A DNA stretch of 63,011 nucleotides from Candidatus Binatia bacterium (GCA_035631035.1 DASQJL010000053.1:1-63011), one strand, 5' to 3'. Shown: positions 44,597 to 54,200, counted from the stretch's first letter. Numbers and translations are program-made. Notes: a model not told the origin generated them from the sequence alone.

Positions 44597-45504
44597 ATCC
44601 GGAGGGCCTCGGCGGACCCGTTCTCGCCATCCTCTTCGCCCCTCTCTTCCTGGGCCTGATCCAGCGCGCCAAAGCCTTCTTCGCGGGGCGAACCGGCCCC
44701 CCGCTCCTCCAGCTCTACTACGACTTGGGCAAGCTGCTCCGGAAGAGCGCGGTGTTCAGCCGCACGACGACCTGGGTCTTCGGACTCGGCCCGGTCGCGG
44801 GCGTCGCCGCGGTGCTCGCGGCGCTCACGCTCCTGCCGCAGGGCGGCCTTCCGGCGCTGTTCGCGTTCCCGGGCGATTTCGTCCTGCTCCTCTATCTCCT
44901 CGGCACGGCGCGGTTCCTCACGATGGCCGCGGCGCTCGACACCGGATCCAGCTTCGAGGGGATGGGGGCAAGCCGCGAGGCGGCGTTCTCCGCCCTCGCC
45001 GAGCCGGTCCTCCTGCTCTGCCTGGCGGCGGCCGCGCGGGTCTCGGGGCGCACCTCGTTGAGCGGAATCGTGGGCGGCCTCACGGAAGCCGACTGGCAGC
45101 GCGGCGCTCCGGTTCTCGTCCTCGTCGGGGCGGCGGTTCTCGCCGTCCTGCTCGCGGAGAACGCGCGCATCCCCGTGGACGATCCGAGCACGCATCTGGA
45201 GCTGACCATGATCCACGAGGCGATGGTGCTGGACCACGGCGGGCCGGACCTGGCGATGATCCTCTGGGGCGCGGCCCTCAAGCTCTGGGTGATGGGGGCG
45301 CTCCTCGTGGGGCTCCTCCTTCCCGTGCGCACGGGGATCCTCGCGCTCGACGGGGGCGCCTTCCTCCTGGCGATGGCGGTCCTCGCGATCGTGATCGGAA
45401 TCGTCGAATCGACGATCGCGCGCCTTCGCATGAACCGCGTGCCTCAGTTCCTGGTCGGGGCCGGGGCGTTCGCCGTGGTCGCGATCGCGCTCATCCTGAG
45501 ATAG
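44593..45504 (+). CDS. hyfC: HyfC-like (NuoH-type) membrane subunit
   Basis: 303 residues with eight membrane helices. NuoH/HycD signatures: LIQRAKAFFAGRTGPPLLQLYYDLGKLLRK at the N-terminus and AENARIPVDDPSTHLELTMIHEAMVLDHGG, the acidic loop that lies at the quinone-chamber junction in complex I. ATG overlaps the hyfB stop (ATGA). This subunit links the ion-pumping arm to the hydrophilic modules, whose cofactors are missing here (see hyfG and the fused HI gene). Confidence 0.88.
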   Translation: MNPEGLGGPVLAILFAPLFLGLIQRAKAFFAGRTGPPLLQLYYDLGKLLRKSAVFSRTTTWVFGLGPVAGVAAVLAALTLLPQGGLPALFAFPGDFVLLLYLLGTARFLTMAAALDTGSSFEGMGASREAAFSALAEPVLLLCLAAAARVSGRTSLSGIVGGLTEADWQRGAPVLVLVGAAVLAVLLAENARIPVDDPSTHLELTMIHEAMVLDHGGPDLAMILWGAALKLWVMGALLVGLLLPVRTGILALDGGAFLLAMAVLAIVIGIVESTIARLRMNRVPQFLVGAGAFAVVAIALILR

Positions 45505-45508
45505 GACC

Positions 45509-46153
45509 ATGCGCCTCCTCCTGGACACGATCATGGTGCTCCTCGTCTTCACGAACCTCCGCCTGCTCGGGCTGAGCCGGCTGAACGCGAGCATCCGGAC
45601 GGTGGCGGTGCAGGGCGTGCTGCTGGGCGTGACCGCCATCCTGGCGAACGCGGGGCACCTGACGGCGCCGTTCGTCGCGATCGGCGCCGCCGGCATCGTG
45701 CTCAAGGGGATCGTCTTCCCCTGGCTCCTGTTCCGCGCGCTTCGCGGGGCGAAGATCCGGCGCGAGGTGGAGCCCTTCGTCGGCTACGTCCCGTCGGTGC
45801 TCGCCGGCGTCGGCGCCTTCCTGACCGCCCTTTGGGTCGCGCGCCGCCTGCCGCTCCCGGCCGCGGCGGCTTCCGACCTCCTCGTCCCCACGTCGCTCTC
45901 GATCCTGTTCGTGGGGCTCTTCCTCGTGGTGAGCCGGAAGAAGGCGGTGAGCCAGGCGCTCGGCTACCTGGTCTTCGAGAATGGGATCTACGCCTTCGGC
46001 GTGGGGATCGCCTACCAGGCGCCCGTGCTCGTCGAGATGGGCATCCTGCTCGACGTCTTCGTTGCGGTGTTCGTCATGGGGATCACGGTGTTCCACATCA
46101 GCCGCGAGTTCGACAGCATCGACACCACCCGGCTCGCGGCGCTCAAGGAGTAG
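45509..46153 (+). CDS. hyfE: HyfE-like (NuoK-type) membrane subunit
   Basis: 214 residues with six to seven membrane helices. Contains the HyfE pattern SQALGYLVFENGIYAFGVGIAYQAPVLVEMGILLDVFVAVFVMGITVFHIS, with the buried Glu residues (FENGIY, VEMGILLD) that form the proton path in NuoK. The N-terminal half (LRGAKIRREVEPFVGYVP) is a HyfE-specific extension. It starts 4 nt after the hyfC stop. Confidence 0.85.
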   Translation: MRLLLDTIMVLLVFTNLRLLGLSRLNASIRTVAVQGVLLGVTAILANAGHLTAPFVAIGAAGIVLKGIVFPWLLFRALRGAKIRREVEPFVGYVPSVLAGVGAFLTALWVARRLPLPAAAASDLLVPTSLSILFVGLFLVVSRKKAVSQALGYLVFENGIYAFGVGIAYQAPVLVEMGILLDVFVAVFVMGITVFHISREFDSIDTTRLAALKE

Positions 46154-46155
46154 CG

Positions 46156-47640
46156 GTGCTCTCCGCGCTCGTTCTGATCCCGGCCGCGGCCGGCCTCCTG
46201 GCCTTCTTCCTCCGGCCGGCTTCGTGGCGTCGCGCGCTCCTCCTCCTCACGGCGGTCGCGCACGCGGGGCTCACCGCTTCGCTCTGGGTTCGGGCCCCCG
46301 GCTCCGGATGGGGCGGCGCGCTCGCGCTGGACGCGATCGGCCAGCTCTTCCTCACGATCACGAGCGGGCTCTTCCTGGCCGCGGCGGTCTATGCCGTGGG
46401 GTATCTCGGCCGCGAGTTCCCGGGAGCGCGGGAGGACTTCGTCGAGGGGTTCCGTTTCACGAACGCCCCGGAGGCGGTGTTCACCGGATGCCTCCTCTTC
46501 TTCCTCGCCACGATGACCCTCGTGGTCGTGAGCGACCATCTCGGGCTCCTGTGGGTCGCCATCGAGGCGACCACGCTCGCCAGCGCGCCGCTCATCTACT
46601 TCCACCGCCATCACCGCTCGCTCGAGGCGACCTGGAAGTACCTTCTCATCTGCTCGGTGGGGATTGGCCTCGCGCTGCTCGGGAACTTCTTTCTCGTGGT
46701 GGCCGCGACCGCGCCGGGCGGCGCCAGCCTGCCGCTGAGCGCGCGGCTCCTGACCGCGCAGGCGGCCTCGCTGCAGACGCCCTGGCTCAAGGCCGCGTTC
46801 CTCTTCCTCCTGATCGGCTACGGCACGAAGATGGGCCTGGCGCCGCTCCACACCTGGCTCCCCGACGCGCACAGCGAGGCTCCCTCCGTGGTCTCGGCGC
46901 TCCTCTCCGGCGCGCTCCTGAACTGCGCGTTCGTCGGAATCCTGCGCGTGCTGCAGATCTGCGGGGCGGCCGGGCTCGGCACGTACGCCGGGGGGATGCT
47001 CATCGTCTTCGGCCTCCTCTCCATCGCGCTCGCGGCGGCGTTCCTCGTGGCGCAGGCCGACTACAAGCGGCTCCTCGCCTACTCCAGCGTGGAGCACATG
47101 GGCATCCTCGCGCTCGGCGTGGGCCTGGGCGGCGCGGCCACGTTCGGCGCGATGCTGCACGCGGTGAACCACGCGGTCGTGAAGGCGATGCTCTTCCTCC
47201 TCGCGGGAAACATCCTCGCGGCCTATCGGACCAAGACCGCCCGCGACGTGCGCGGGCTCTTCCGCCGCGTTCCGGTGACGGGCGCGCTCTGGATGGCGGG
47301 ACTCTTCGCGATCGCGGGTTCGCCGCCGTTCGGAACCTTCTCGAGCGAGCTCCTGATCCTGCGCGGCGCCCTGGAGCAGGGGCGCTTCGCGATCGCCGCG
47401 CTCTACCTGGCGCTTCTGACGGTGGCGTTCGTCGGCATGGCGGCGACGATGACGCGCATGGCCCAGGGGGAGGGACCGCCGTTGGTGGTGCCCGGGGCCT
47501 CCGCGGGCGAGAGCCGCCTCGCCGTCCTGCCGCCGCTCGCGCTCATCGCGGCGTCGCTGCTCCTGGGCCTCTACCTTCCTTCGGGACTCTCGGGCGCGCT
47601 GCGCTCGGCGGCGGCGCTGGTCGGAGCCGGCGTTCGATGA
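46156..47640 (+). CDS. hyfF: HyfF-like antiporter subunit
   Basis: 494 residues from a GTG start with AAGGAG upstream. Antiporter motifs: WVAIEATTLASAPLIYFHRHHRSLEATWKYL, GYGTKMGLAPLHTWLPDAHSEAPSVVSALLSGALLNCAFVGILR, AQADYKRLLAYSSVEHMG and HAVNHAVVKAMLFLLAG. Compared with HyfB, the second key lysine (IKMG) is Asn (LNCA), as in known HyfF proteins. Overlaps hyfG at ATGA. Confidence 0.85.
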   Translation: MLSALVLIPAAAGLLAFFLRPASWRRALLLLTAVAHAGLTASLWVRAPGSGWGGALALDAIGQLFLTITSGLFLAAAVYAVGYLGREFPGAREDFVEGFRFTNAPEAVFTGCLLFFLATMTLVVVSDHLGLLWVAIEATTLASAPLIYFHRHHRSLEATWKYLLICSVGIGLALLGNFFLVVAATAPGGASLPLSARLLTAQAASLQTPWLKAAFLFLLIGYGTKMGLAPLHTWLPDAHSEAPSVVSALLSGALLNCAFVGILRVLQICGAAGLGTYAGGMLIVFGLLSIALAAAFLVAQADYKRLLAYSSVEHMGILALGVGLGGAATFGAMLHAVNHAVVKAMLFLLAGNILAAYRTKTARDVRGLFRRVPVTGALWMAGLFAIAGSPPFGTFSSELLILRGALEQGRFAIAALYLALLTVAFVGMAATMTRMAQGEGPPLVVPGASAGESRLAVLPPLALIAASLLLGLYLPSGLSGALRSAAALVGAGVR

Positions 47641-49151
47641 GCGCCCGCGCGTTCCTTCCCCTCGGAAACGGGGGATCGGCGCCGCTCGCCGACGTGCCCT
47701 GTCTTCAGCCGGCGTCGTTCCGCGAGGCCATCCTCACGACGCCCGGGGCGCGGCTGGTCTCGCTGTTCGGGTTCCCGGATGGGGACGCGATCCGGATCGT
47801 GGCGATTCTCGAGCGCCCCGGGGACCGGAACCTGCTCGTGACCTCGACGCGCGCCGCCGAGGCGTTTCCGTCCCTCACGGTGGAGATGCCGCAGGCCCAT
47901 CTCTTCGAACGGGAGATCGCGGAGACCTGGGGGCTGACGCCGGAAGGGCACCCGTGGCTCAAGCCGGTGCGGTTCGTGCCGCCCCGGCGCGAGCCGGTCG
48001 GCGCGGTCACGGCCGTCCCGGACGCGCCGCGACCGGGGATCATGGGGTACTTCGCCGTGGAGGGGGAGGAGGTGCACGAGGTGGCGGTCGGACCCGTGCA
48101 CGCCGGCGTGATCGAACCCGGCCACTTCCGCTTCCAGTGCCACGGCGAGCGCGTGATCCATCTGGAGATCTCCCTGGGTTACCAGCACCGGGGCATCGAG
48201 CGCGCGCTGGAGGGAGGCCCCGACGCCCGCACCGTCCATCGCGTCGACGCGGTCGCCGGCGACATGTCCGCGGGGCATGCGGCCGCCTACGCGCAGATCG
48301 TGGAAGCGCTGACCGACACGGCCGTCCCCGAGCGGGGCGCGGCCCTTCGCGCCGTCGCGCTCGAGCTGGAGCGGATGGCCAATCACGCCGGAGACCTCGG
48401 CGCGCTCTCGGGCGACATCGGCTACCTGCCCGCCGCCGCCTTCTGCGGAAGGATCCGCGGCGATCTCCTGAATCTCACGCTGGCCGCGTGCGGCAACCGG
48501 ATGGGCCTGGGATGGGTCCGGCCCGGCGGTGTCGCCGCCGACCTTTCGGACGAGGCGGCGGGCGGCATGGCCGCGGGCGTGGATCGCGCGGTGGCCGAGC
48601 TGGGCCGTTCCTTCCTGCTGATGCTCAAGAACTCCACGGCCCGATCGCGCCTGGAGGAGACCGGCGCGCTGCCGCGCGAAACCTGCGCGGCGCTCGGCAT
48701 GGTGGGCCCGGCCGCGCGCGCGTCGGGCGTCGCCGGAGACGTTCGTAAGGACCATCCGCTCGGGGCGTATGCGACCCGCTCCATGCCCGTTGCCGTCCGT
48801 GACACAGGGGACGTGTTCGCGCGAGCGGCCGTGCGCTCGCTGGAGTGCGCGCACTCCGCCGAGTACCTGGCGAAGCTCCTGCGCTCGCTGCCCGCCGGCC
48901 CGGCGCGCGCGCAGGTCCCCGCCGGCGGGGGCGCGAATCGGATCGCCGTGTCGCTGGTCGAGGGTTGGCGCGGGGAGATCTGCCACGTCGCCGTCACCGA
49001 CGACGGGGGACGCTTCCGCCGCTACGCGATCGTGGACCCCTCGTTCCACAACTGGGCCGGGCTCGCCATGGCGATGCGCGACCAGCCGGTCTCCGACTTT
49101 CCGCTCTGCAACAAGAGCTTCAATCTCTCCTACTCGGGTTACGACCGGTGA
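47637..49151 (+). CDS. hyfG: HyfG-like NuoC-NuoD fusion lacking [NiFe] ligands
   Basis: 504 residues. Residues ~1-130 are NuoC-like (MPQAHLFEREIAETWGLTPEGHP); the rest is NuoD/hydrogenase large-subunit-like (HLEISLGYQHRGIERALEGG, ERMANHAGDLGALSGDIGY). In active enzymes the [NiFe] site is held by RxCGxC and DPCxxC. Here the first reads RVDAVAG (202-208, Cys to Asp204 and Ala207), and the second DPSFHN (467-472, Cys to Ser469 and Asn472). All four cysteines are lost while the flanking fold is preserved. The protein cannot bind NiFe. This resembles Ehr-type hydrogenase-related complexes. Its role is probably structural, or it binds another ligand. Confidence 0.88.
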   Translation: MSARAFLPLGNGGSAPLADVPCLQPASFREAILTTPGARLVSLFGFPDGDAIRIVAILERPGDRNLLVTSTRAAEAFPSLTVEMPQAHLFEREIAETWGLTPEGHPWLKPVRFVPPRREPVGAVTAVPDAPRPGIMGYFAVEGEEVHEVAVGPVHAGVIEPGHFRFQCHGERVIHLEISLGYQHRGIERALEGGPDARTVHRVDAVAGDMSAGHAAAYAQIVEALTDTAVPERGAALRAVALELERMANHAGDLGALSGDIGYLPAAAFCGRIRGDLLNLTLAACGNRMGLGWVRPGGVAADLSDEAAGGMAAGVDRAVAELGRSFLLMLKNSTARSRLEETGALPRETCAALGMVGPAARASGVAGDVRKDHPLGAYATRSMPVAVRDTGDVFARAAVRSLECAHSAEYLAKLLRSLPAGPARAQVPAGGGANRIAVSLVEGWRGEICHVAVTDDGGRFRRYAIVDPSFHNWAGLAMAMRDQPVSDFPLCNKSFNLSYSGYDR

Positions 49152-49161
49152 GGGCGGGCGC

Positions 49162-49944
49162 GTGCTGAAGGCCTTCGTGGAGCGGATGCGGCAGGGACGG
49201 CGGACGATCGCGATGCCCGCCGCGGGCCCGGTGCTGCCCGCATCGTTTCGGGGAAGGCCGGTTCTGGATCCGGCGCGATGCGAGGAGGGATGCCGCGCCT
49301 GCGCGGAACGCTGTCCCACATCGGCCATTCGCGTCGAGCCGCCCGCGGAAAACGGGGGAGCGCCGAGGCTGGCGCTGGATCTGGGGCGCTGCCTCTTCTG
49401 CAACGAGTGCGTCGAGGCCTGCCCGAGCGGGGCGGTGCGCTTCGGGAAGGACTACCGGATGGCCGCGCGCGCGCGGGAGGACCTGGTCGCGGACGAGGGA
49501 GCGTACCGGCTCGCGGGGGCGCTCGACGCCGAGGCGCGGAGGCTCTTCGGCCGCTCGCTCCGGCTGCGGCAGGTGAGCGCGGGCGGATCGGCGGGGTGCG
49601 AGCAGGAAGCGAACGCGCTCGGCAACGTGGTCTTCGACATGGGACGTTTCGGGATCCAGTTCGTGGCCTCGCCCCGGCATGCCGACGGGCTCCTGATCAC
49701 GGGCCCCGTGACGCGGAACATGAAACTCGCGCTGGAGAAGACGTACGAGGCGGTGCCCGGGCCGAAGATCGTGGTGGCGGTGGGCGCCGCGGCCATCTCC
49801 GGCGGCCCCTTCGCGGGCGATCCGGAGGTCATCGACGGGGCCGGATCGGTCGTGCCCGTGGACCTCTTCGTTCCGGGACACCCGCCCCATCCCCTCACCA
49901 TCCTCGACGGGCTGCTCCGGCTGTTGGGGCGAATCCGGGAGTAG
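49162..49944 (+). CDS. Fused HyfH-HyfI protein: 2[4Fe-4S] ferredoxin plus NuoB-like domain missing most ligands
   Basis: 260 residues from a GTG at 49162. Residues 1-100 are a HyfH/NuoI-like ferredoxin with two complete sets: Cys40, 44, 47, 51 (CEEGCRACAERCP, with three residues between the first two) and Cys77, 80, 83, 87. Residues ~130-260 are NuoB/HyfI-like: GCEQEANALGNVVFDMGRFG, TGPVTRNM, VVAVGAAAISGG, FVPGHPPHPLTILDGLL. Of the four cysteines that bind the proximal cluster, only Cys146 remains; the others are Ser143, Ala210 and His240. Ferredoxin clusters survive but the N2-type cluster almost certainly does not. Last gene of the operon. Confidence 0.85.
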   Translation: MLKAFVERMRQGRRTIAMPAAGPVLPASFRGRPVLDPARCEEGCRACAERCPTSAIRVEPPAENGGAPRLALDLGRCLFCNECVEACPSGAVRFGKDYRMAARAREDLVADEGAYRLAGALDAEARRLFGRSLRLRQVSAGGSAGCEQEANALGNVVFDMGRFGIQFVASPRHADGLLITGPVTRNMKLALEKTYEAVPGPKIVVAVGAAAISGGPFAGDPEVIDGAGSVVPVDLFVPGHPPHPLTILDGLLRLLGRIRE

Positions 49945-49952
49945 AACGCGAA

Positions 49953-49980
49953 CGGGGCGGAGCCTTTCGGCCCCGCCCCG
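49953..49980. terminator. Hairpin between hyf operon and csp
   Basis: CGGGGCGG and CCGCCCCG form an 8-bp stem, extended after one mismatch by GCC/GGC around TTTC. It sits 8 nt after the fused HI stop and 28 nt before the csp stop on the opposite strand, so it can serve both convergent genes. Confidence 0.55.
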
Positions 49981-50008
49981 GGCTGTTCCGTGGTTCGGTT
50001 CGGCTAGG

Positions 50009-50209
50009 CTATGCCTTCCGGACGTTGGCCGCCTGCAGACCCTTCGGTCCGCGGACGATGTCGAACTCCAGCCGCTCGCCCTCGGCCAGCGTCTTGAAGC
50101 CCTCGCCCATGATCGCCGAGTAGTGAACGAAGACGTCCTCGCCACCCTCCTGCTGAATGAACCCAAAGCCCTTCGCTTCGTTGAACCACTTCACGGTACC
50201 AGCAGCCAC
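50009..50209 (-). CDS. Cold-shock (CspA-family) protein
   Basis: 66 residues from a GTG at 50209, preceded by AAGGAG. Both RNA-binding motifs are present: KGFGFI and VFVHYSAI (the RNP1- and RNP2-type surfaces are KGFGF and VFVHY). It binds single-stranded RNA or DNA as a chaperone. Its leader of about 185 nt contains structured elements annotated below. Confidence 0.95.
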   Translation of the reverse strand: MAAGTVKWFNEAKGFGFIQQEGGEDVFVHYSAIMGEGFKTLAEGERLEFDIVRGPKGLQAANVRKA

Positions 50210-50292
50210 ACTGTGCTCCTTGCTCTTCGGGGACGATTGCCCCAACTCGCCGCCCTCTCGGAACGGCCGACCCGGCCACTTTGGACGGGTCC

Positions 50293-50309
50293 CCGGACGA
50301 GTCGTCCGG
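50293..50309. repeat. 17-bp dyad in the csp leader
   Basis: CCGGACGA-G-TCGTCCGG is a perfect inverted repeat with a one-base centre. The loop is too small for a stable full hairpin, so it looks more like a protein-binding dyad, though an RNA stem is possible if central pairs open. Confidence 0.5.
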
Positions 50310-50310
50310 A

Positions 50311-50346
50311 TACAAAATAAGCCGCAGGAAGGGTTCATCCTGCGGC
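50311..50346 (-). terminator. Intrinsic-terminator-like hairpin inside the csp leader
   Basis: GCCGCAGGA (50321-50329) pairs with TCCTGCGGC (50338-50346) through nine bp around an 8-nt loop. On the minus strand the stem is followed at once by TTATTTTGTA, the U-rich tail of an intrinsic terminator. It lies ~100 nt before the csp start and after the predicted promoter, so it may attenuate csp transcription or act as a cold-sensitive leader element. Confidence 0.65.
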
Positions 50347-50395
50347 GTTCTATCGCGTCATGGCGCTGCACTGCGACCGTCAGGCGACTTCGACT

Positions 50396-50428
50396 GCGGG
50401 AAGTATCGGCAGGCCCCGGCGGGAAGTA
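50396..50428 (-). repeat. Two direct repeats over the predicted csp promoter
   Basis: GCGGGAAGTA occurs at 50396-50405 and 50419-50428, 23 bp apart, overlapping the predicted -10 and -35. The spacing is close to two helical turns, suitable for a dimeric regulator. Binding is inference. Confidence 0.4.
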
Positions 50429-50430
50429 AA
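50402..50430 (-). promoter_or_regulatory. Predicted csp promoter
   Basis: On the minus strand, TTTACT (-35, 50430-50425) and GATACT (-10, 50407-50402) lie 17 nt apart. The implied start near 50395 would give a leader of about 185 nt, the length expected of cspA-type messages. Each hexamer matches consensus at four of six positions. Confidence 0.4.
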
Positions 50431-50530
50431 GGCTTTTGTTGCACCCCCTCGCGACGAACGGGCCGGGCGCTGCTATCCTTGTGGGTACGTGGGCGCCCAC
50501 GCCCAGAGTGCTTCACAAGGAGGACGAACC

Positions 50531-51046
50531 ATGAAGCGCATCATCGCCATGATGGCCATCACGCTCTGCGCGGTCGTGCTGACCGGCCGCGCCTCTGCCG
50601 ACGAGTCCGACAAGGCCCCGCAGGGCAAGGAGATCTTCACCAAGTACAAGTGCCAGGGGTGCCACTCGGTGGATGCCGCTCAGATCAAGCGGACCAAGCC
50701 GGTCTCCGCGACCATGAAGCACAAGCCTCCCGATCTCTCCACGATCGGAGACACGCGGGGCCACGAGTGGATTGAGAAGTGGCTGGACAAGATGGAGAAG
50801 GTGGACGGCCGCTCCCATCCTACGCTGAAGTTCAAGGGGACGAAGGACGAGAAGGAGGCCGTTGCCGCCTGGCTCGAAACGATGAAGACCCCGGGCGCGA
50901 CGGGCGCGACCGGCGCGGCCCAGGAAGCCAAGGACGCGGCCAAGGAAGCGAAGCAGGACGCCAAGGCGGCCGACGAGGCGGCGGAGAAGGCCAAGGCCGC
51001 GGCCGAGGAAGCCAAGGAGAAGGCGGACACCACGCACGCCCACTGA
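50531..51046 (+). CDS. Exported c-type cytochrome with lysine/alanine-rich tail
   Basis: 171 residues from the ATG at 50531, preceded by AGGAGG. Signal peptide (IIAMMAITLCAVVLTGRASA). Heme motif CQGCHS (Cys41, Cys44, His45). The 50-residue C-terminal tail (EAKDAAKEAKQDAKAADEAAEKAKAAAEEAKEKAD in part) is an Ala/Lys/Glu repeat likely to form a coiled coil or bind membrane or polyanion. A mono-heme electron carrier in the periplasm; partner unknown. The methionine that would be the distal ligand is not certain. Confidence 0.8.
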   Translation: MKRIIAMMAITLCAVVLTGRASADESDKAPQGKEIFTKYKCQGCHSVDAAQIKRTKPVSATMKHKPPDLSTIGDTRGHEWIEKWLDKMEKVDGRSHPTLKFKGTKDEKEAVAAWLETMKTPGATGATGAAQEAKDAAKEAKQDAKAADEAAEKAKAAAEEAKEKADTTHAH

Positions 51047-51074
51047 TCGCGACTCTGCGCCACAACCAGTACGG

Positions 51075-51102
51075 GGCCCCGGCCGCTCGCGCGACCGGGG
51101 CC
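51075..51102. terminator. Hairpin between cytochrome and citrate synthase genes
   Basis: GGCCCCGG and CCGGGGCC form an 8-bp GC stem with a 12-nt loop, 28 nt after the cytochrome stop and 31 nt before the citrate synthase stop on the opposite strand. No clear T-tract, but the position suits a shared terminator. Confidence 0.5.
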
Positions 51103-51133
51103 TCCGTCCATCGGGCCGGATGGATGCCGCGCG

Positions 51134-52441
51134 TCAGGCGCGGTCGGGAAGAGGCACGTACATCCGCTTCGGCGACCCCACGTAGATCTGCCGCGGACGG
51201 GAGATGCGGAAATCGGGATCCCGCCGCATCTCGAGCCACTGCGCGATCCAGCCGGGGAGCCGTCCCAGCGTGAACATGACCGTGAACATGTTCACCGGGA
51301 TGCCGAGCGCCTTGTAGATCACCCCCGAGTAGAAGTCGACGTTCGGGTAGAGCTTCCGGCTCACGAAGTACTCGTCCTGGAGCGCCACCGCCTCGAGCCT
51401 CATCGCGATCTCGAGAAGCTTGCTCGAGACGCCCACGCGCTGGAGCACCTCGCCACAGGACTTCTTCAAGATCGCCGCGCGCGGGTCGTAGCTCTTGTAC
51501 ACGCGGTGCCCGAAGCCCATGAGCCTCGTGGTGTCGTTCTTGTCTTTCGCCTTTGCGAGGAACCGGTCGGCCGAGCCCTCCTCGGCCTCGATCCGCTCCA
51601 GCATCTCGATGACCTGCTGATTCGCTCCGCCGTGGAGGGGACCCCAAAGAGCGCTGATGCCCGCCGAGATGGAAGCGTAGAGATTCGCCTTGGAGCTGCC
51701 CACCACGCGGACGGTGCTGGTGGAGCAGTTCTGCTCGTGGTCGGCATGCAGGATCAGGAGCAGGTCGACGGCCTTGGCCAGCACCGGATCCACCTCGTAC
51801 TCCTCGCTCGGCACCGAGAACATCATGCGCAGCAGATTCGAAGCGTAGTCGAGGCGATTGAGCGGATAGACGAACGGCTGTCCGATCGAGTGCTTGTAGC
51901 TGTACGCCGCGATCGTCGGCATCTTGCCGATCAGCCGGATGATCGTGTCGTGGATCTGCGCTTCGCTCTCCGGCTGCTGGTAGAACGTGGCGAGCGCGCC
52001 CACGGCGGCCGCGCAGACCGGCATGGGATGCGCGTCCTTCGGCAAGGCGCCGAAGAAGCGCTCGAAATCCTGGTGCAGCATCGTATGGCGCGTGATCTCG
52101 TTCGTGAATTCCTTGAGCTCGACATTCGTGGGCAGCTCGCCGTGGATCAGGAGCCAGGCGACCTCGAGGAACGAGCTCTTGGCGGCCAGCTCCTCGATCG
52201 GATAGCCGCGATAGCGGAGGATCCCCTTCTCGCCGTCGATGAAGGTGATCGCGCTCCTGCACGAGCCGGTGTTGGCGAAGCCGGGATCGAGCGTGATCAG
52301 GCCGGTGGCGGCCCGGAGCTCTTCGATGTCGATCGCGGTCTCCCCTTCGGTGCCCGTGATCACGGGGAGCGTGGCCAGGGTCCCCTCCAGCGAGAGCGTG
52401 GCCGTTCTGGACTTCTTCGCATCCTGGACGAGGGTTGCCAT
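51134..52441 (-). CDS. gltA: Citrate synthase, copy 1
   Basis: 435 residues from the ATG at 52441, with AGGAGAAG upstream. Type II citrate synthase: catalytic His270 ([10 protein letters not shown]), His312 ([14 protein letters not shown]) and Asp369 (VDFYSG), plus CoA-binding [14 protein letters not shown]. It condenses acetyl-CoA and oxaloacetate. It is one of two adjacent copies. Ungapped comparison with copy 2 gives 59 differences in 435 (about 86% identity). It may instead be a methylcitrate synthase, but the strong similarity argues for a recent duplication. Confidence 0.93.
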   Translation of the reverse strand: MATLVQDAKKSRTATLSLEGTLATLPVITGTEGETAIDIEELRAATGLITLDPGFANTGSCRSAITFIDGEKGILRYRGYPIEELAAKSSFLEVAWLLIHGELPTNVELKEFTNEITRHTMLHQDFERFFGALPKDAHPMPVCAAAVGALATFYQQPESEAQIHDTIIRLIGKMPTIAAYSYKHSIGQPFVYPLNRLDYASNLLRMMFSVPSEEYEVDPVLAKAVDLLLILHADHEQNCSTSTVRVVGSSKANLYASISAGISALWGPLHGGANQQVIEMLERIEAEEGSADRFLAKAKDKNDTTRLMGFGHRVYKSYDPRAAILKKSCGEVLQRVGVSSKLLEIAMRLEAVALQDEYFVSRKLYPNVDFYSGVIYKALGIPVNMFTVMFTLGRLPGWIAQWLEMRRDPDFRISRPRQIYVGSPKRMYVPLPDRA

Positions 52442-52621
52442 TGGCTTCTCCTGCCTGACGGGCCCGTCATGGGCCTCTGTCATGCTGTCAGTCCCACAGC
52501 GGCCGCCGACGGCGCGCGCCGGGAGGCACACGCCTGTCGTGTCGGCGGTTATCGGTTTCATGAGGATGATGGCGGTGGGGAGGTACGCATGAAGGGTGCC
52601 GGTCGCCTGGCGGCACGAGAA

Positions 52622-52647
52622 CGGGCCCCGCCGGGGGGCGGGGCCCG
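52622..52647 (-). terminator. Strong GC hairpin after citrate synthase copy 2
   Basis: CGGGCCCCGCC and GGCGGGGCCCG form a perfect 11-bp stem with a 4-nt GGGG loop, 21 nt after the copy-2 stop at 52669. On the minus strand TTCTCGTG follows, so the U-tract is weak. It divides the two citrate synthase transcripts. Confidence 0.55.
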
Positions 52648-52668
52648 CTACGTTCCTGTGGGGCCGCG

Positions 52669-53976
<1,308 letters not shown>

Positions 53977-54200
53977 GGGGCTCCCTCCTGGCCGGCAGTC
54001 CGCTCGGTCAGGTTTGTCGGTCGTCAACGTCGCGGGAGGCCCGGAGAGGCCGTGGCCGCGGCAAATTCATACATCTGCATCATGGGGGAATGTCGGCACC
54101 CCCACAAGGCACGAACCGTCCCCAGGGCACGTCCTATGGTCGAGGGGGCATTGCGACCATGGGACCATGCCGCGCCTGGCTTGTGGCGGGTTCGCGGAGT

